From VXOI01 sp965261945 (GTDB taxonomy: Bacteria > Chloroflexota > Dehalococcoidia > Lucifugimonadales > UBA3495), in assembly GCA_965261945.1 (NCBI GenBank), contig CBDHEF010000002.1:2542001-2606000 (forward strand): a stretch of DNA of 64,000 nucleotides, read 5' to 3'. Position 1 is the first letter of the stretch; every line of letters begins with the position of its first letter. Below, piece after piece: positions 9,243 through 17,258 of this stretch. The notes beneath the pieces were generated by a model. It made no database searches and was not told the DNA's origin. It saw only the letters and a program-made list of their open reading frames with translations. The position numbers and the translations under genes are program-made.

Positions 9243-10253
9243 ATGACGTGGCGCACACTGGGACAGGAGCATCTCATCGCCCGGCTGCAACCGGCTTTGG
9301 AGCGGGGTCGTGAATCTCACGCCTACCTGCTGATCGGCCCGCCCCACGTGGGCAAGCTGACGCTGGCCCGCGAAATCGCCCAGGCCGTCAACTGCCTGCG
9401 GGGGCCAAGCTCGCCCTGCGGTGAGTGCGTTCAGTGCCAGCGCATCGCCGACGGCCTGCACGCCGATGTGCGGGTGGTGGATCTGGAGTTCGCCCGCATG
9501 GTGGAGGGTAGGAACACGGTCACCACCATCACCATAGACGCCATCCGCGAATTGGAGCACACCGTCAACCTCAACCCCTTCGAGGGATCCCGCACGGTCA
9601 TAATCATTGACGGGGCCGGCACAATGAGTCCCGAGGCGTCCAACGCGCTGCTGAAGACGCTGGAGGAACCGCCGCCGGGGGTGCTGTTCCTGTTGCTTGC
9701 CGAAGACGAAGACGCCCTGCTGCCCACGATCCGCTCCCGTTGCCAGGCGTTGCAACTACTCCCCATGTCGCGGCGGCGGATGATCGAGTTCCTGACACAA
9801 CAACGCGCCGTATCAGAGGAGGAAGCCGACCGGCTCTACCGGCTGTCGCGGGGCTGTCTGGGCTGGGCGCTCGGGGCGCTGGACGACCCGCAACTGCTGG
9901 AACAGAGGCAGGCCGACCTGGAACGGATGCGGGAGACCGTAAGCGCAGGGCTGGACGCCCGGTTCAGCTACGCCAACGAAGTCGCAACGCTGTTCGGCTC
10001 CAACCGCCCGGCGGCGCGGGAGTTGCTGGCCCTCTGGCTGCGCTGGTGGCGCGACCTGCTCCTGGTCAAGGAGGGCGCCGAGGAGTACCTGCACAACGCC
10101 GACAACGCCGACGAACTCCGCGCCCACGCGGGGACGCTGACCACCGCGCAGGTAGCCGCCTTCATCCGCCGCCTGCTGTCCACCATAGCCGCCCTCGACG
10201 CCAACGCCAACCCCCGCCTCGCAATGGAGACGCTGATGCTGAACGTGGGGTGA
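9243..10253 (+). CDS. holB: DNA polymerase III delta' subunit
   Basis: A 336-residue AAA+ clamp-loader subunit. The P-loop region reads GPPHVGKLT. A Cys4 zinc module follows (CLRGPSSPCGECVQC), then an SNALLKTLEEPPPGVLFLLL segment with the sensor region and the arginine-finger-containing IRSRCQ. It works with DnaX and HolA to load the sliding clamp. Its last ~150 bp are duplicated at 11269-11426. Confidence 0.92.
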   Translation: MTWRTLGQEHLIARLQPALERGRESHAYLLIGPPHVGKLTLAREIAQAVNCLRGPSSPCGECVQCQRIADGLHADVRVVDLEFARMVEGRNTVTTITIDAIRELEHTVNLNPFEGSRTVIIIDGAGTMSPEASNALLKTLEEPPPGVLFLLLAEDEDALLPTIRSRCQALQLLPMSRRRMIEFLTQQRAVSEEEADRLYRLSRGCLGWALGALDDPQLLEQRQADLERMRETVSAGLDARFSYANEVATLFGSNRPAARELLALWLRWWRDLLLVKEGAEEYLHNADNADELRAHAGTLTTAQVAAFIRRLLSTIAALDANANPRLAMETLMLNVG

Positions 10254-10264
10254 CGCTCAGTGCG

Positions 10265-10945
10265 TTACTCCGGCTCCATGAAGCTGTCGGGGATAGGATG
10301 CCAGTAGACGTTGCCCGACACTATCAGTGGGTCAAGGTCTCGGTCGTTTCGGACGCTTACAACGGCGGCATGGGCCGGGACGCCGGTAAACCGTGTCAGG
10401 AATGAGGCGTTTCGCAGGGCGCGGTCAGTGTCCCGCCGGTCGGCGGTGTATGACGCCTCCACCGCTATGTATTGGGTGGAACCATCAAATTCTGCTTCGA
10501 TTACCACATCGGCGTCCCGGAAACTTTTTAGTTCGCTGGTAGGTATGTCGCTCCCCGCAGCGTTATGCGCAAGCCGCGCCAGTTCGGCCCGCGTCATTGC
10601 GCCAATGTATTCCATGCCCAGATCCATGGCTATGCCGGGGGCGTTATCGGTGGCGGCCAGCCGGGCGAGCCACCCCTTGAACGTGGCCGAATCGTTGGTA
10701 ATCCTGTCCATGCGATTGATAAGCCGCTCGTTCAACTGTCTTTGCCCAAGGTTAAACAGCTTCATCTCGGCATTGAACTGCTTTTGCTCCGAAATAAAGG
10801 CGTCCATCTTCTCGACGAAGGCGTCGAACTTGGCCGGGAGTTGCAGCAACTCCTCGCCGAGGATCTGGGCGCGCACCGCTGCCCTCCACTCTGGGTTTTC
10901 GGAGAGGGCGCGAAGAAAATCTTCCTGGCTGTTGATGGTGGTCAT
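10265..10945 (-). CDS. Coiled-coil protein with PD-(D/E)XK-like C-terminal domain, paralogue A
   Basis: A 226-residue protein that starts MTTINSQEDFLRAL. It has three parts: a conserved N-terminal helix (ENPEWR-AVRAQILGEELLQLP), a Gln/Asn-rich coiled coil (about 35-80), and a C-terminal domain with DADVVIEA ... YIAVEASYTADRRDTDRALRNA. The Asp and the ExS resemble the core of PD-(D/E)XK nuclease folds with the Lys lost, but that assignment is tentative. Paralogues lie at 11436-12179 and 16181-17117. The start is the ATG at 10945 with AAGGA upstream. The function is unknown. Confidence 0.75.
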   Translation of the reverse strand: MTTINSQEDFLRALSENPEWRAAVRAQILGEELLQLPAKFDAFVEKMDAFISEQKQFNAEMKLFNLGQRQLNERLINRMDRITNDSATFKGWLARLAATDNAPGIAMDLGMEYIGAMTRAELARLAHNAAGSDIPTSELKSFRDADVVIEAEFDGSTQYIAVEASYTADRRDTDRALRNASFLTRFTGVPAHAAVVSVRNDRDLDPLIVSGNVYWHPIPDSFMEPE

Positions 10946-11003
10946 ATAAGTATTCCTTCCGCCCGCCGTAAAGCGAAAAGCCTGCTCAGGGGTTCGCCAA
11001 ACC

Positions 11004-11032
11004 AATATAGTGGCGCAACGAACTAACTGCAA
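11004..11032 (-). promoter_or_regulatory. Promoter of paralogue A, conserved with paralogue B
   Basis: On the minus strand TTGCAG and TATATT are separated by 17 bases. The same pair and spacing, with the same TTAGTTCG after the -35 box, occurs ahead of paralogue B at 12237-12265, although sequence outside the boxes has diverged. Confidence 0.65.
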
Positions 11033-11127
11033 TGCCGAACCGTCTGTTAATTACAAGCCTATTGGCAACCTCGGAATGTTGGGGGGCTGTTGAGAGAGGG
11101 AGCTTCCATTCGGCCCTGCTCACTCCG

Positions 11128-11273
11128 AATTCCACGGAATGTAGGGCTTCCAGACCTCCAGGATGGTGCGGTTCTGAAGGATGAGGTACGGGTTGGGGTC
11201 GGGAGCGCGGGGAACGGTGTGCAGCTTCATCCTCGCCTCGGCGGGGGTGTGTCCGGCCTTGCGCAGGTTGCAC
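11128..11273 (-). pseudogene. Duplicated 3' end of the HNH endonuclease gene
   Basis: This stretch is nearly identical to the last ~145 bp of the HNH gene at 12354-12500. It still reads in frame for its C-terminal ~47 residues (CNLRKAGHTPAEARMKL ... ILEVWKPYIPWN). The catalytic HNH motif is missing. It joins directly to a holB fragment, so it marks the junction of a tandem duplication. Confidence 0.88.
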
Positions 11274-11426
11274 AACGCCGATGAACTCCACGCCCACGCC
11301 GGGACGCTGACCACCGCGCAGGGTAGCCCCGCCTTCATCCGCCGCCTGCTGTCCACCATAGCCGCCCTCGACGCCAACGCCAACCCCCGCCTCGCAATGG
11401 AAACGCTGATGCTGAACGCGGGGTAG
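11269..11426 (+). pseudogene. Duplicated 3' end of holB
   Basis: The region repeats the final ~150 bp of holB (10090-10253) with few substitutions and three inserted bases that keep the frame (NADELHAHAGTLTTAQ ... METLMLNAG, stop TAG). It has no start or upstream domains and is not functional. With the HNH fragment it shows that the unit holB-end / coiled-coil gene / HNH-end was duplicated in tandem. Confidence 0.88.
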
Positions 11427-11435
11427 GTCAGCGTC

Positions 11436-12179
11436 CTAGTCCGGCTCCCAGTAATGGTCCGGGATGGGCTGCCAGTAGACACTGCCCTCAAGAACCGTGT
11501 CATCCAACTCGCGATCGTTTCGCACACTGACAATTGCGGCGTGGGCGGGAATGCCGGTGAACTTTGTCAGAAATTCCGCGTTCCTGAGCGCGCGATCCGT
11601 ATCCCGGTGGTCGGCGGTGTAGGACGACTCCACCGCGATGTAATGTGTATTCCCCCCGATGTCGGCCTCGATAACGACGTCGGCGTAGACAAAGCTGATC
11701 AGTTCGTTCTTGGCTATTCCGGCGCTCACATCCCCTTGAGACATACGCACCAGTTCCGCCCGCTCCAAATTCCTGACGTAAATCAGGCCCATATTCATGG
11801 CAACGAGTGGAGCAAATTCCGCTGCCGAGGTCCGGGCAAGCCAGCCTCGGAGCATTGCCGTGTCGTGAGTAAGCCGGTCCAGGCGTGCCTCGATTTTCTC
11901 GTTGACCTCTTTTTGCTCATCGACGAAGACCGACATCTTGGCGTTGAAGGTACACATTTCGGCGTTGAACTGTTTCTGTTCCTCGATGAAGCCCTCTATC
12001 CTGGCATTGAACTGCCTTTGTTCTCCGACGAAGGCCGTCATCTGCTCGAGGAAGGCGTCGAAGCGGGACGGGAGTTGCAACAGCTCCTCGCCGAGGATCT
12101 GGGCGCGTACCGCCGACCTCCACTCGGGGTTTTCGGCGAGAGCGCGAAGGAAATCTTCCTGGCTGTTGATGGTGGTCAT
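11436..12179 (-). CDS. Coiled-coil protein with PD-(D/E)XK-like C-terminal domain, paralogue B
   Basis: A 247-residue relative of the protein at 10265-10945. The first ~35 residues and the last ~90 (ADVVIEADIGGNTHYIAVESSYTADHRDTDRALRNAEFL) are closely conserved. The middle coiled coil is longer by about 20 residues, with alternating EQKQFNAEM-like units, and the following helix differs strongly. AGGA precedes the ATG at 12179. This gene is the second unit of the tandem duplication and still lies between a holB end and an HNH gene. The function is unknown. Confidence 0.75.
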   Translation of the reverse strand: MTTINSQEDFLRALAENPEWRSAVRAQILGEELLQLPSRFDAFLEQMTAFVGEQRQFNARIEGFIEEQKQFNAEMCTFNAKMSVFVDEQKEVNEKIEARLDRLTHDTAMLRGWLARTSAAEFAPLVAMNMGLIYVRNLERAELVRMSQGDVSAGIAKNELISFVYADVVIEADIGGNTHYIAVESSYTADHRDTDRALRNAEFLTKFTGIPAHAAIVSVRNDRELDDTVLEGSVYWQPIPDHYWEPD

Positions 12180-12236
12180 GGATGTTTTCCTGCCGTCCGC
12201 TTCTCAACGGACAACCTACTCAAGGTTTGTAACACC

Positions 12237-12265
12237 AATATACCGGTGGAGCGAACTAACTGCAA
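12237..12265 (-). promoter_or_regulatory. Promoter of paralogue B
   Basis: TTGCAG, 17 bases, TATATT on the minus strand, matching the promoter of paralogue A at 11004-11032. The predicted transcript starts about 50 bases before the ATG at 12179. Confidence 0.65.
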
Positions 12266-12353
12266 GGATAAACTGTCAGTAAATCCAGAGGCTTCCGGCT
12301 GGTCGAGATTAGTATGCCCCGGTTGATAGTGAGAGGCGATACCGGCCCCCTAA

Positions 12354-12953
12354 CTACAGGTTCCAGGGGATGTAAGGCTTCCAGACCTCGAGGATGGTGC
12401 GGTTCTGGAGGATGAGGTACGGGTTGGGGTCGGGAGCGCGGGGAACGGTGTGCAGCTTCATCCTCGCCTCGGCGGGGGTGTGTCCGGCCTTGCGGAGGTT
12501 GCAGCGGTTGCAGGCGGTCACCACGTTCTCCCAGGTGTGGGGGCCGTGTTGACGGCGGGGGATTACGTGGTCGAGGGTCAGGTCCTGGGCCTTCTTGCCG
12601 CAGTACTGGCAGGTGAAGCGGTCGCGCAGGAACACCTCTTTCTTCGACAGCTTGCGTGGCAGGAAGGGGCGCTTGACCAGGTAGACCAGCCGGATGATGG
12701 CCGGGGCGTCAACCGCGCCTGACACGGTATGGAGGTTGCCCTCGTGTTGCTCCAGCAGTTCCGCCTTGCCCTTGTCCACCATCACTATTGCGCGGCGGAC
12801 GGTACAGACGTTGACCGGCACGTAGTTCAGGTTCAGCACCAGTACCGGAGCGCGAATCAGCACACGGGGGTCGGTGCGCTCCCCTTCACTGTCCAAGATT
12901 TCGGACGCGCCGTTAACCGGGGCAACCTGAGTTCGCTCAACCGCTCTGGCCAA
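12354..12953 (-). CDS. HNH endonuclease
   Basis: A 199-residue HNH nuclease of the type widespread in Chloroflexota, Actinomycetota and cyanobacteria. A beta-rich N-terminal domain (VLVLNLNYVPVNVCTVRRAIVMV) precedes the zinc-ribbon-supported HNH core: CQYCG, LDHVIPRRQHGP, TWENVVTACNRCN. The first His of LDHV and the ENVV Asn are the expected catalytic residues. Its biological substrate is not known. Its 3' end is duplicated upstream at 11128-11273. Confidence 0.9.
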   Translation of the reverse strand: MARAVERTQVAPVNGASEILDSEGERTDPRVLIRAPVLVLNLNYVPVNVCTVRRAIVMVDKGKAELLEQHEGNLHTVSGAVDAPAIIRLVYLVKRPFLPRKLSKKEVFLRDRFTCQYCGKKAQDLTLDHVIPRRQHGPHTWENVVTACNRCNLRKAGHTPAEARMKLHTVPRAPDPNPYLILQNRTILEVWKPYIPWNL

Positions 12954-13093
12954 TACTCGCGCCTCCCGGTGTGTCTGATGGCTTACTCCACTGTTTTGTG
13001 CGCCGGGTTGTATGTCGGGTCTTACGTCGAGTGGTCCGCTTGTTACCTCACCAGCCCCTTTCCCATGGCCAACATTGCCGTGTGCTCTTCGCC

Positions 13094-13122
13094 ATTATAG
13101 CGCAAACATCGGCCCGCCAATC
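13094..13122 (-). promoter_or_regulatory. Candidate promoter of the HNH gene
   Basis: A perfect TATAAT lies on the minus strand at 13099-13094, with a weak -35 (GATTGG) 17 bases upstream. The rest of the 190-bp gap between the HNH gene and cvpA shows no gene. Confidence 0.4.
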
Positions 13123-13143
13123 TATCCCTGGCAGCCGCTGGTC

Positions 13144-13653
13144 TCAATCCTCCCATTTCGAGGAAATCTCGATGGATGCAACGTATCTGTCAACCCAGCC
13201 TATCGGCGCTGATGCCATCGACGACTCCGCTATGGCACTGCCTACGGAGGCTACGGGGTACTGTTGCAGGCCAATGAGGATGACCGACACCAGTATCAGG
13301 CCGGACAGAGTCCCCAGCGCCAGACCGCCGGCCCGGTTGACCAAGCCCCCCATCGGGAACAGGGACATCAAGGAAGATGCAACGCCCAACAGGCCGAACA
13401 TTGCCAGGGAGATAACGGCGCCCACCGCCAGCGTGGCGGCGAAAACAAGGAAAAACCCAGCCAGCTCCTGCCTTGCGTCGCCTTCAATGAAACCGAAGAC
13501 GCCGGAGCCGGCCAGTTCGCCAAGTCCTACGGCGAAACCAATCCCTGCCATCAGGAAGGCGAAGGGAACCCAAATCTTCATCAGCCCGGTCGCCAAGCCC
13601 ACCACCGCACCGGACACCCAAGCCACCAAAGATATGACGTCTATCCAGTTCAC
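13144..13653 (-). CDS. CvpA-family inner-membrane protein
   Basis: A 169-residue protein with four predicted membrane helices. It starts MNWIDVISLVAW and has the CvpA-like pattern with NRAGGLALGTLSGLILVSVIL before the last helix. CvpA proteins are needed for colicin V production and for stress/bile resistance in enterobacteria; here the role is unknown. It precedes the HNH gene on the same strand. Confidence 0.75.
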   Translation of the reverse strand: MNWIDVISLVAWVSGAVVGLATGLMKIWVPFAFLMAGIGFAVGLGELAGSGVFGFIEGDARQELAGFFLVFAATLAVGAVISLAMFGLLGVASSLMSLFPMGGLVNRAGGLALGTLSGLILVSVILIGLQQYPVASVGSAIAESSMASAPIGWVDRYVASIEISSKWED

Positions 13654-13723
13654 CCTTCCAGTCTAACACGGCATCAACGAGACCGATTAACCGGGAAAAT
13701 CGACTTCGTTGATTCACAACAGC

Positions 13724-14410
13724 CTACCCTCTCGCCTCCACCATCCTGCGGATGGCGACCAGCGCGGCGAGACACAGGGCGCCGAAGAGGAAGCCGCCGA
13801 TGACGTCGCTGGGCCAGTGCACTCCCAGCCAGACGCGGGAAGCGCCGACGCCCAGGAGCAGCAGCAGCAGCGCGCCCTGCGCCGTCAGCCGCAACGCCAG
13901 GCGCCCATCCAGGTAACGCCACCGGCCCAGCAGGATAATCAGCGCTCCGAAGAAAACGGCGGCGAAGACGGCGTGGCCGCTGGGGAAGGCGTAGCCCGTT
14001 TCCTCGACCAAGGCCAGGGCCGCGTCCGGCCGGGGCCGGGCCGCCAGTTCTTTCAAAGCCAGGTTGACCGCCGGGCCCAGTAGCGCCGCCGACAGGAACA
14101 GGGCATCGGCCCACCGCCTCACGCCCAATAGCCCCACCACGGCAACCGAGGGAATCCACGGTATGCCGATGCCGCCCAGCCCAATACCGCCCCAGCCAAT
14201 CGCCGACAGAGCGATGGCCGCATCGTCCGGCCAGCCTCCCTGCCACTGCCGCAGTTCCAGCAGCGCCCACTCGTCGCCGGGGAAGGTATCGAAGGCGCGG
14301 GCCAGTCCCAGCATCGCAGCCACAAGCGCGAGGCCCAACAGCCCCGGGAGAACCGTTCTAATCACAGGCTTAACAAAGGAAACCACAGGGGCTTCCGGCT
14401 GATTCACCAT
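13724..14410 (-). CDS. PAP2-family phosphatase
   Basis: A membrane phosphatase of 228 residues with six predicted helices. The three PAP2 motifs are complete: KELAARPRPD, FPSGHAVF and SRVWLGVHWPSDV, with the catalytic His residues in motifs 2 and 3. Such enzymes act on phosphatidic acid, undecaprenyl pyrophosphate or similar lipids at the outer face of the membrane. GGAG nine bases upstream favours the ATG at 14410 over that at 14416. The gene is divergent from cmk. Confidence 0.88.
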   Translation of the reverse strand: MVNQPEAPVVSFVKPVIRTVLPGLLGLALVAAMLGLARAFDTFPGDEWALLELRQWQGGWPDDAAIALSAIGWGGIGLGGIGIPWIPSVAVVGLLGVRRWADALFLSAALLGPAVNLALKELAARPRPDAALALVEETGYAFPSGHAVFAAVFFGALIILLGRWRYLDGRLALRLTAQGALLLLLLGVGASRVWLGVHWPSDVIGGFLFGALCLAALVAIRRMVEARG

Positions 14411-14458
14411 AGTCATAGTCTCCGCGGCCTCTGCGCGCTCTGTGCTCAACCCACCGAT

Positions 14459-14466
14459 GATATAAT
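14459..14466 (+). promoter_or_regulatory. Extended -10 promoter giving a probably leaderless cmk mRNA
   Basis: TGATATAAT is a perfect extended -10 element (TGnTATAAT) ending eight bases before the cmk ATG. No good -35 is seen. The expected start of transcription falls on or next to the ATG, and there is no ribosome-binding site, so the mRNA should be leaderless. Confidence 0.5.
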
Positions 14467-14473
14467 CCGGCGC

Positions 14474-15175
14474 ATGATTCAGACCATTGCCATTGACGGG
14501 CCGGCGGCGTCGGGCAAGACAGCGGTGGGGCATGAATTGGCCCGGCAACTGGGCTGGTGGTTCCTGGATACCGGCATCATGTACCGCGCTGTGACCTGGC
14601 TCGCCCTTGAGAGCGGCGTTTCTCCCGACGACGCCGACGGGCTGAGCAATCTTACCCAGGCCGTGCAGGTGCGGCCTGTGTCGAGGGACGGCGATTCGGT
14701 GGAAGTGGCGGGCCGCCGGGTAGGGCCGGAACTGCGTGAGTCCCGCGTGGATAATAATGTCTCCAACGTATCCCGGCACCCCAACGTGCGGCGCGCCCTG
14801 GTGGAGCAGCAACGCCAGTATGCCGACGCGGTCGTCTCCGGCCTCAACGGGGCGCAGCCGGACGACTCAGTACGGGGCATTGTGATGATTGGCCGCGACA
14901 TCGGCACCGTGGTTCTGCCCGATGCCGGGCTGAAGGTATACCTGACCGCCTCGCCGGAACAGCGCGCCCTGCGCCGCTGGCGGGAGATGCGGGAGCGCGG
15001 GCAGGCCGCCGGCGTACAAACGGTGCAGAGCGAAATCGAGGCCCGCGACGTGATTGACTCTTCCCGCGACGACTCGCCCCTTCGCCCTGCCGAGGACGCC
15101 TGGATGCTGGACACCAGCAATCTCACGGTGAACGAGGCGGTGAAGGCTATCCTGCGGCAGGCGGAAGGACGATGA
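14474..15175 (+). CDS. cmk: Cytidylate kinase
   Basis: This 233-residue nucleoside monophosphate kinase phosphorylates CMP and dCMP. The P-loop GPAASGKT, the LDTGIMYRAVTW CMP-binding segment, GRDIGTVVLPDA and the LID-type RRWREM and RDVIDSSRDDSPLRPA segments are present. It is followed by plsC with a 4-bp ATGA overlap, so translation is coupled. Confidence 0.95.
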   Translation: MIQTIAIDGPAASGKTAVGHELARQLGWWFLDTGIMYRAVTWLALESGVSPDDADGLSNLTQAVQVRPVSRDGDSVEVAGRRVGPELRESRVDNNVSNVSRHPNVRRALVEQQRQYADAVVSGLNGAQPDDSVRGIVMIGRDIGTVVLPDAGLKVYLTASPEQRALRRWREMRERGQAAGVQTVQSEIEARDVIDSSRDDSPLRPAEDAWMLDTSNLTVNEAVKAILRQAEGR

Positions 15176-15864
15176 TGGCCGGCGAAAGCGCCTCACTGCT
15201 CTACCGCTTGGGGCGACCATTGGCCCGCTTCTGCTTCGGAACCTTCGGGCGGATGGAAGTCATCGGCGAGGAGAACGTGCCGCCTCACGGGCCGGTGATA
15301 CTGGCCTGCAACCACATGGCCTATACCGACCCGCCCCTGCTGGTGGCGGCCATCCCCCGGCCCCTTCACTTCATGGGTAAAAAGGAACTGTTCGGCAACC
15401 CGGTGGGGAAATTTCTGATGCGCGGCTTTCACGTTTTCCCCTACCAGCGGGGCGGAGCCAGCGCCGGCACGCTGCGAATCCTGCTGGGTCTGCTGGAACA
15501 GGACCGGACGGTAGTCGTGTTCCCCGAGGGGACCCGAAGCAGGAGCCATGCGCTCCAGGAGGCGCAGTTGGGGGTGGTGTACCTGGCCATGAAGTCACAG
15601 GCGCCCATCCTGCCCGTGGGAGTGACCGGCACTCAGAACCTGAAGGCGTGGCGAATGCCCGCGCCCCTGTGCCGGCTCACCGCCAGCATCGGCCCGCCCT
15701 TCACCCTGCCGGTGGTGGAGGGCCGCATCCCCCGACCGGTGATGCACAGTATGTTGCGGATGATCATGGAGCGGGTGGCATTGCAGTTGCCGCCGGAGTA
15801 TCGAGGCGTATACGACCCTGCTAGGCAACGGTCTGCGGGAAATCAGGAAGTTAGGAGCAAGTAA
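15172..15864 (+). CDS. plsC: 1-acyl-sn-glycerol-3-phosphate acyltransferase
   Basis: A 230-residue lysophosphatidic acid acyltransferase. NHMAYTD is the catalytic HX4D box and FPEGTRSR the glycerol-phosphate-binding box. PILPVGVTG and a hydrophobic N-terminal helix complete the fold. It makes phosphatidic acid at the inner membrane. The ATG overlaps the cmk stop, a common pairing in bacteria. Confidence 0.92.
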   Translation: MMAGESASLLYRLGRPLARFCFGTFGRMEVIGEENVPPHGPVILACNHMAYTDPPLLVAAIPRPLHFMGKKELFGNPVGKFLMRGFHVFPYQRGGASAGTLRILLGLLEQDRTVVVFPEGTRSRSHALQEAQLGVVYLAMKSQAPILPVGVTGTQNLKAWRMPAPLCRLTASIGPPFTLPVVEGRIPRPVMHSMLRMIMERVALQLPPEYRGVYDPARQRSAGNQEVRSK

Positions 15865-16092
15865 ATGCAACAGCAGGCATCCAAATTCGGCATCTACTTA
15901 AATGACGGGGAGAAGAAGGTGGTGCGCATCAACTCCCCCTACTGGTTTCCCGAAGAACCCGACTGGGTCTTCGTGACGCCGGAGGTCAACGCCACGCTGC
16001 TCAGCATCCGCGAGCAGGCCCGCGAGCAGGGCCTGAGCGCCGACGCCGACGCGCTGACCTGGGGCGCCATACCAATGCGGGAAGAGGAGTGA
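15865..16092 (+). CDS. Small conserved-looking protein of unknown function
   Basis: A 75-residue acidic protein with the ATG immediately after the plsC stop, so it probably belongs to the cmk-plsC transcript. It has an aromatic core (SPYWFPEEPDWVFVTPEV) and a helical, Glu-rich end. No known family is recognised. Confidence 0.6.
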   Translation: MQQQASKFGIYLNDGEKKVVRINSPYWFPEEPDWVFVTPEVNATLLSIREQAREQGLSADADALTWGAIPMREEE

Positions 16093-16180
16093 GACCAGGC
16101 TGGGTGCAACCCGCTTCTAAAAGCTGTCTCTTGTGCTAAAATATCAAGGGACAATTAACATTTTCCTGGAAAATGAGACT

Positions 16181-17117
16181 ATGACCACCAGCGATAACAG
16201 TCGGCCGGACCGAATCGATGAAATGATGGATCTGCTTGTGGGATTCATCAAGGAAACAAGACAGTTCATGGCCGAGCAAAAGCAATTCAACGCCAAGGTA
16301 ACCAATGACATAAGCCGGTTGACTGATGACGTAAGTCGATTGACCACTAACGTGAGTCTATTAACTGGCACTGTGGACCGGCTCACCGATGACGTGAGTC
16401 TATTGACTGGCACCGTGGGCCGACTGACCGATGACGTGGGCCAACTGACTGGCACCGTGGGCCGACTGACCGATGACGTGGGCCAACTGACTGGCACCGT
16501 GGGCCGACTGACCGATGACGTGGGCCAACTGACTGGCACCGTGGGCCGACTGACCGATGACGTGGGCCAACTGACTGGCACCGTGGGCCGACTGACCGAT
16601 GACGTGGGCCAACTGACTGGCACCGTGGGCCGACTGACCGATGACGTGGGCCAACTGACTGGCACCGTGGGCCGACTGACCGATGACGTGGGCCAACTGA
16701 GAGGGCTTTCACGTGAGGGCCGTGGCTTTGCAACGGACCAGCAGCATCGCAAGGATGCTGGGCCTGACGGAATTTCACGTCCTTTCCCACGAGGAAACCG
16801 GCAGCCTGGCCAACAGGTTGGCAGAGTGCGGCGTGGGGGAGAGCGACCGGCTCAGTTTTGCCGCCGCCGACCTGATTGTCGAGGCTCACGGCGAAGGCAG
16901 GACCAAGCACTATATTGCCGCGGAAATCTCCTACACAGCCAACCTCGACGACGTCCGCCGGGCTGTGCGCAACGCGGGGTATCTCCGGTTGCTGAACGGA
17001 AGCGACAGCCACGCCGCAGTCATTGGTTGCGAAAGGACTTCCGACGTGGAAAATGCAGTGGCCAGCGGCTCCATCATCTGGCACTACATCAGCAACCGGG
17101 CAATGTCCCCGGCCTAG
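16181..17117 (+). pseudogene. Coiled-coil / PD-(D/E)XK-like paralogue C, frameshifted
   Basis: The N-terminal half (MTTSDNSRPDRIDEMMDLL) runs into a long heptad coiled coil made of LTGTVGRLTDDVGQ units. The frame then leaves the family at LRG near 16700. The C-terminal domain continues one frame over (ALQRTSSIARMLGL ... AADLIVEA ... HYIAAEISYTANLDDVRRAVRNA, stop 17117) and matches paralogues A and B. One extra A at 16700-16702 explains the break: removing it gives LRGFHVRAVAL, preserving the LRG/LKG motif. Intact, it would be about 311 residues. Programmed frameshifting or an assembly error are alternatives. Confidence 0.75.
16403..16696 (+). repeat. 42-bp tandem repeat array
   Basis: Six identical 42-bp units run from 16445 to 16696, preceded by one near-identical unit (16403-16444) and more diverged copies back to about 16310. 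Each encodes the 14-residue LTGTVGRLTDDVGQ, two heptads with Leu in register. Perfect identity between units implies recent expansion and likely length variation between strains without loss of frame. Confidence 0.93.
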
Positions 17118-17141
17118 CCCGTTCCGTTTCTGACGCTAAGA

Positions 17142-17257
17142 AACTATCTCAAAAGGCATTGGGCGAGACCCGTCTGCGGAGAAGACAAGGAACCGGGGGG
17201 CTGGATTCCCGCTTTCGTGGGAATGACGGCAAGTTGGCGGTCGGTTTTGAGATAGTT
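17142..17257. mobile_element. MITE-like element with 13-bp terminal inverted repeats
   Basis: AACTATCTCAAAA (17142-17154) and its exact reverse complement (17245-17257) bound a 116-bp non-coding stretch. Inside it is a GATTCCCGC/GGGAATGACGG palindrome of the type also found at 56822-56927. It has no ORF. No clear target-site duplication was identified. Confidence 0.5.
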
Positions 17258-17258
17258 G

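Noticed and set aside
7815..9755. Long minus-strand open frame opposite lysA and holB
   Set aside because: Its composition (Gly/His/Val/Ala-rich) is that of an antisense shadow of GC-rich genes, and lysA and holB on the other strand carry complete family motifs.
16403..16696. 42-bp array as a CRISPR
   Set aside because: Units are contiguous and identical with no unique spacers, and they encode a coiled coil in frame.
16383..17084. Minus-strand frame with SVGPRH repeats across the 42-bp array
   Set aside because: It is the reverse reading of the coding minisatellite. The plus-strand frame forms heptads and joins to a known paralogous domain.
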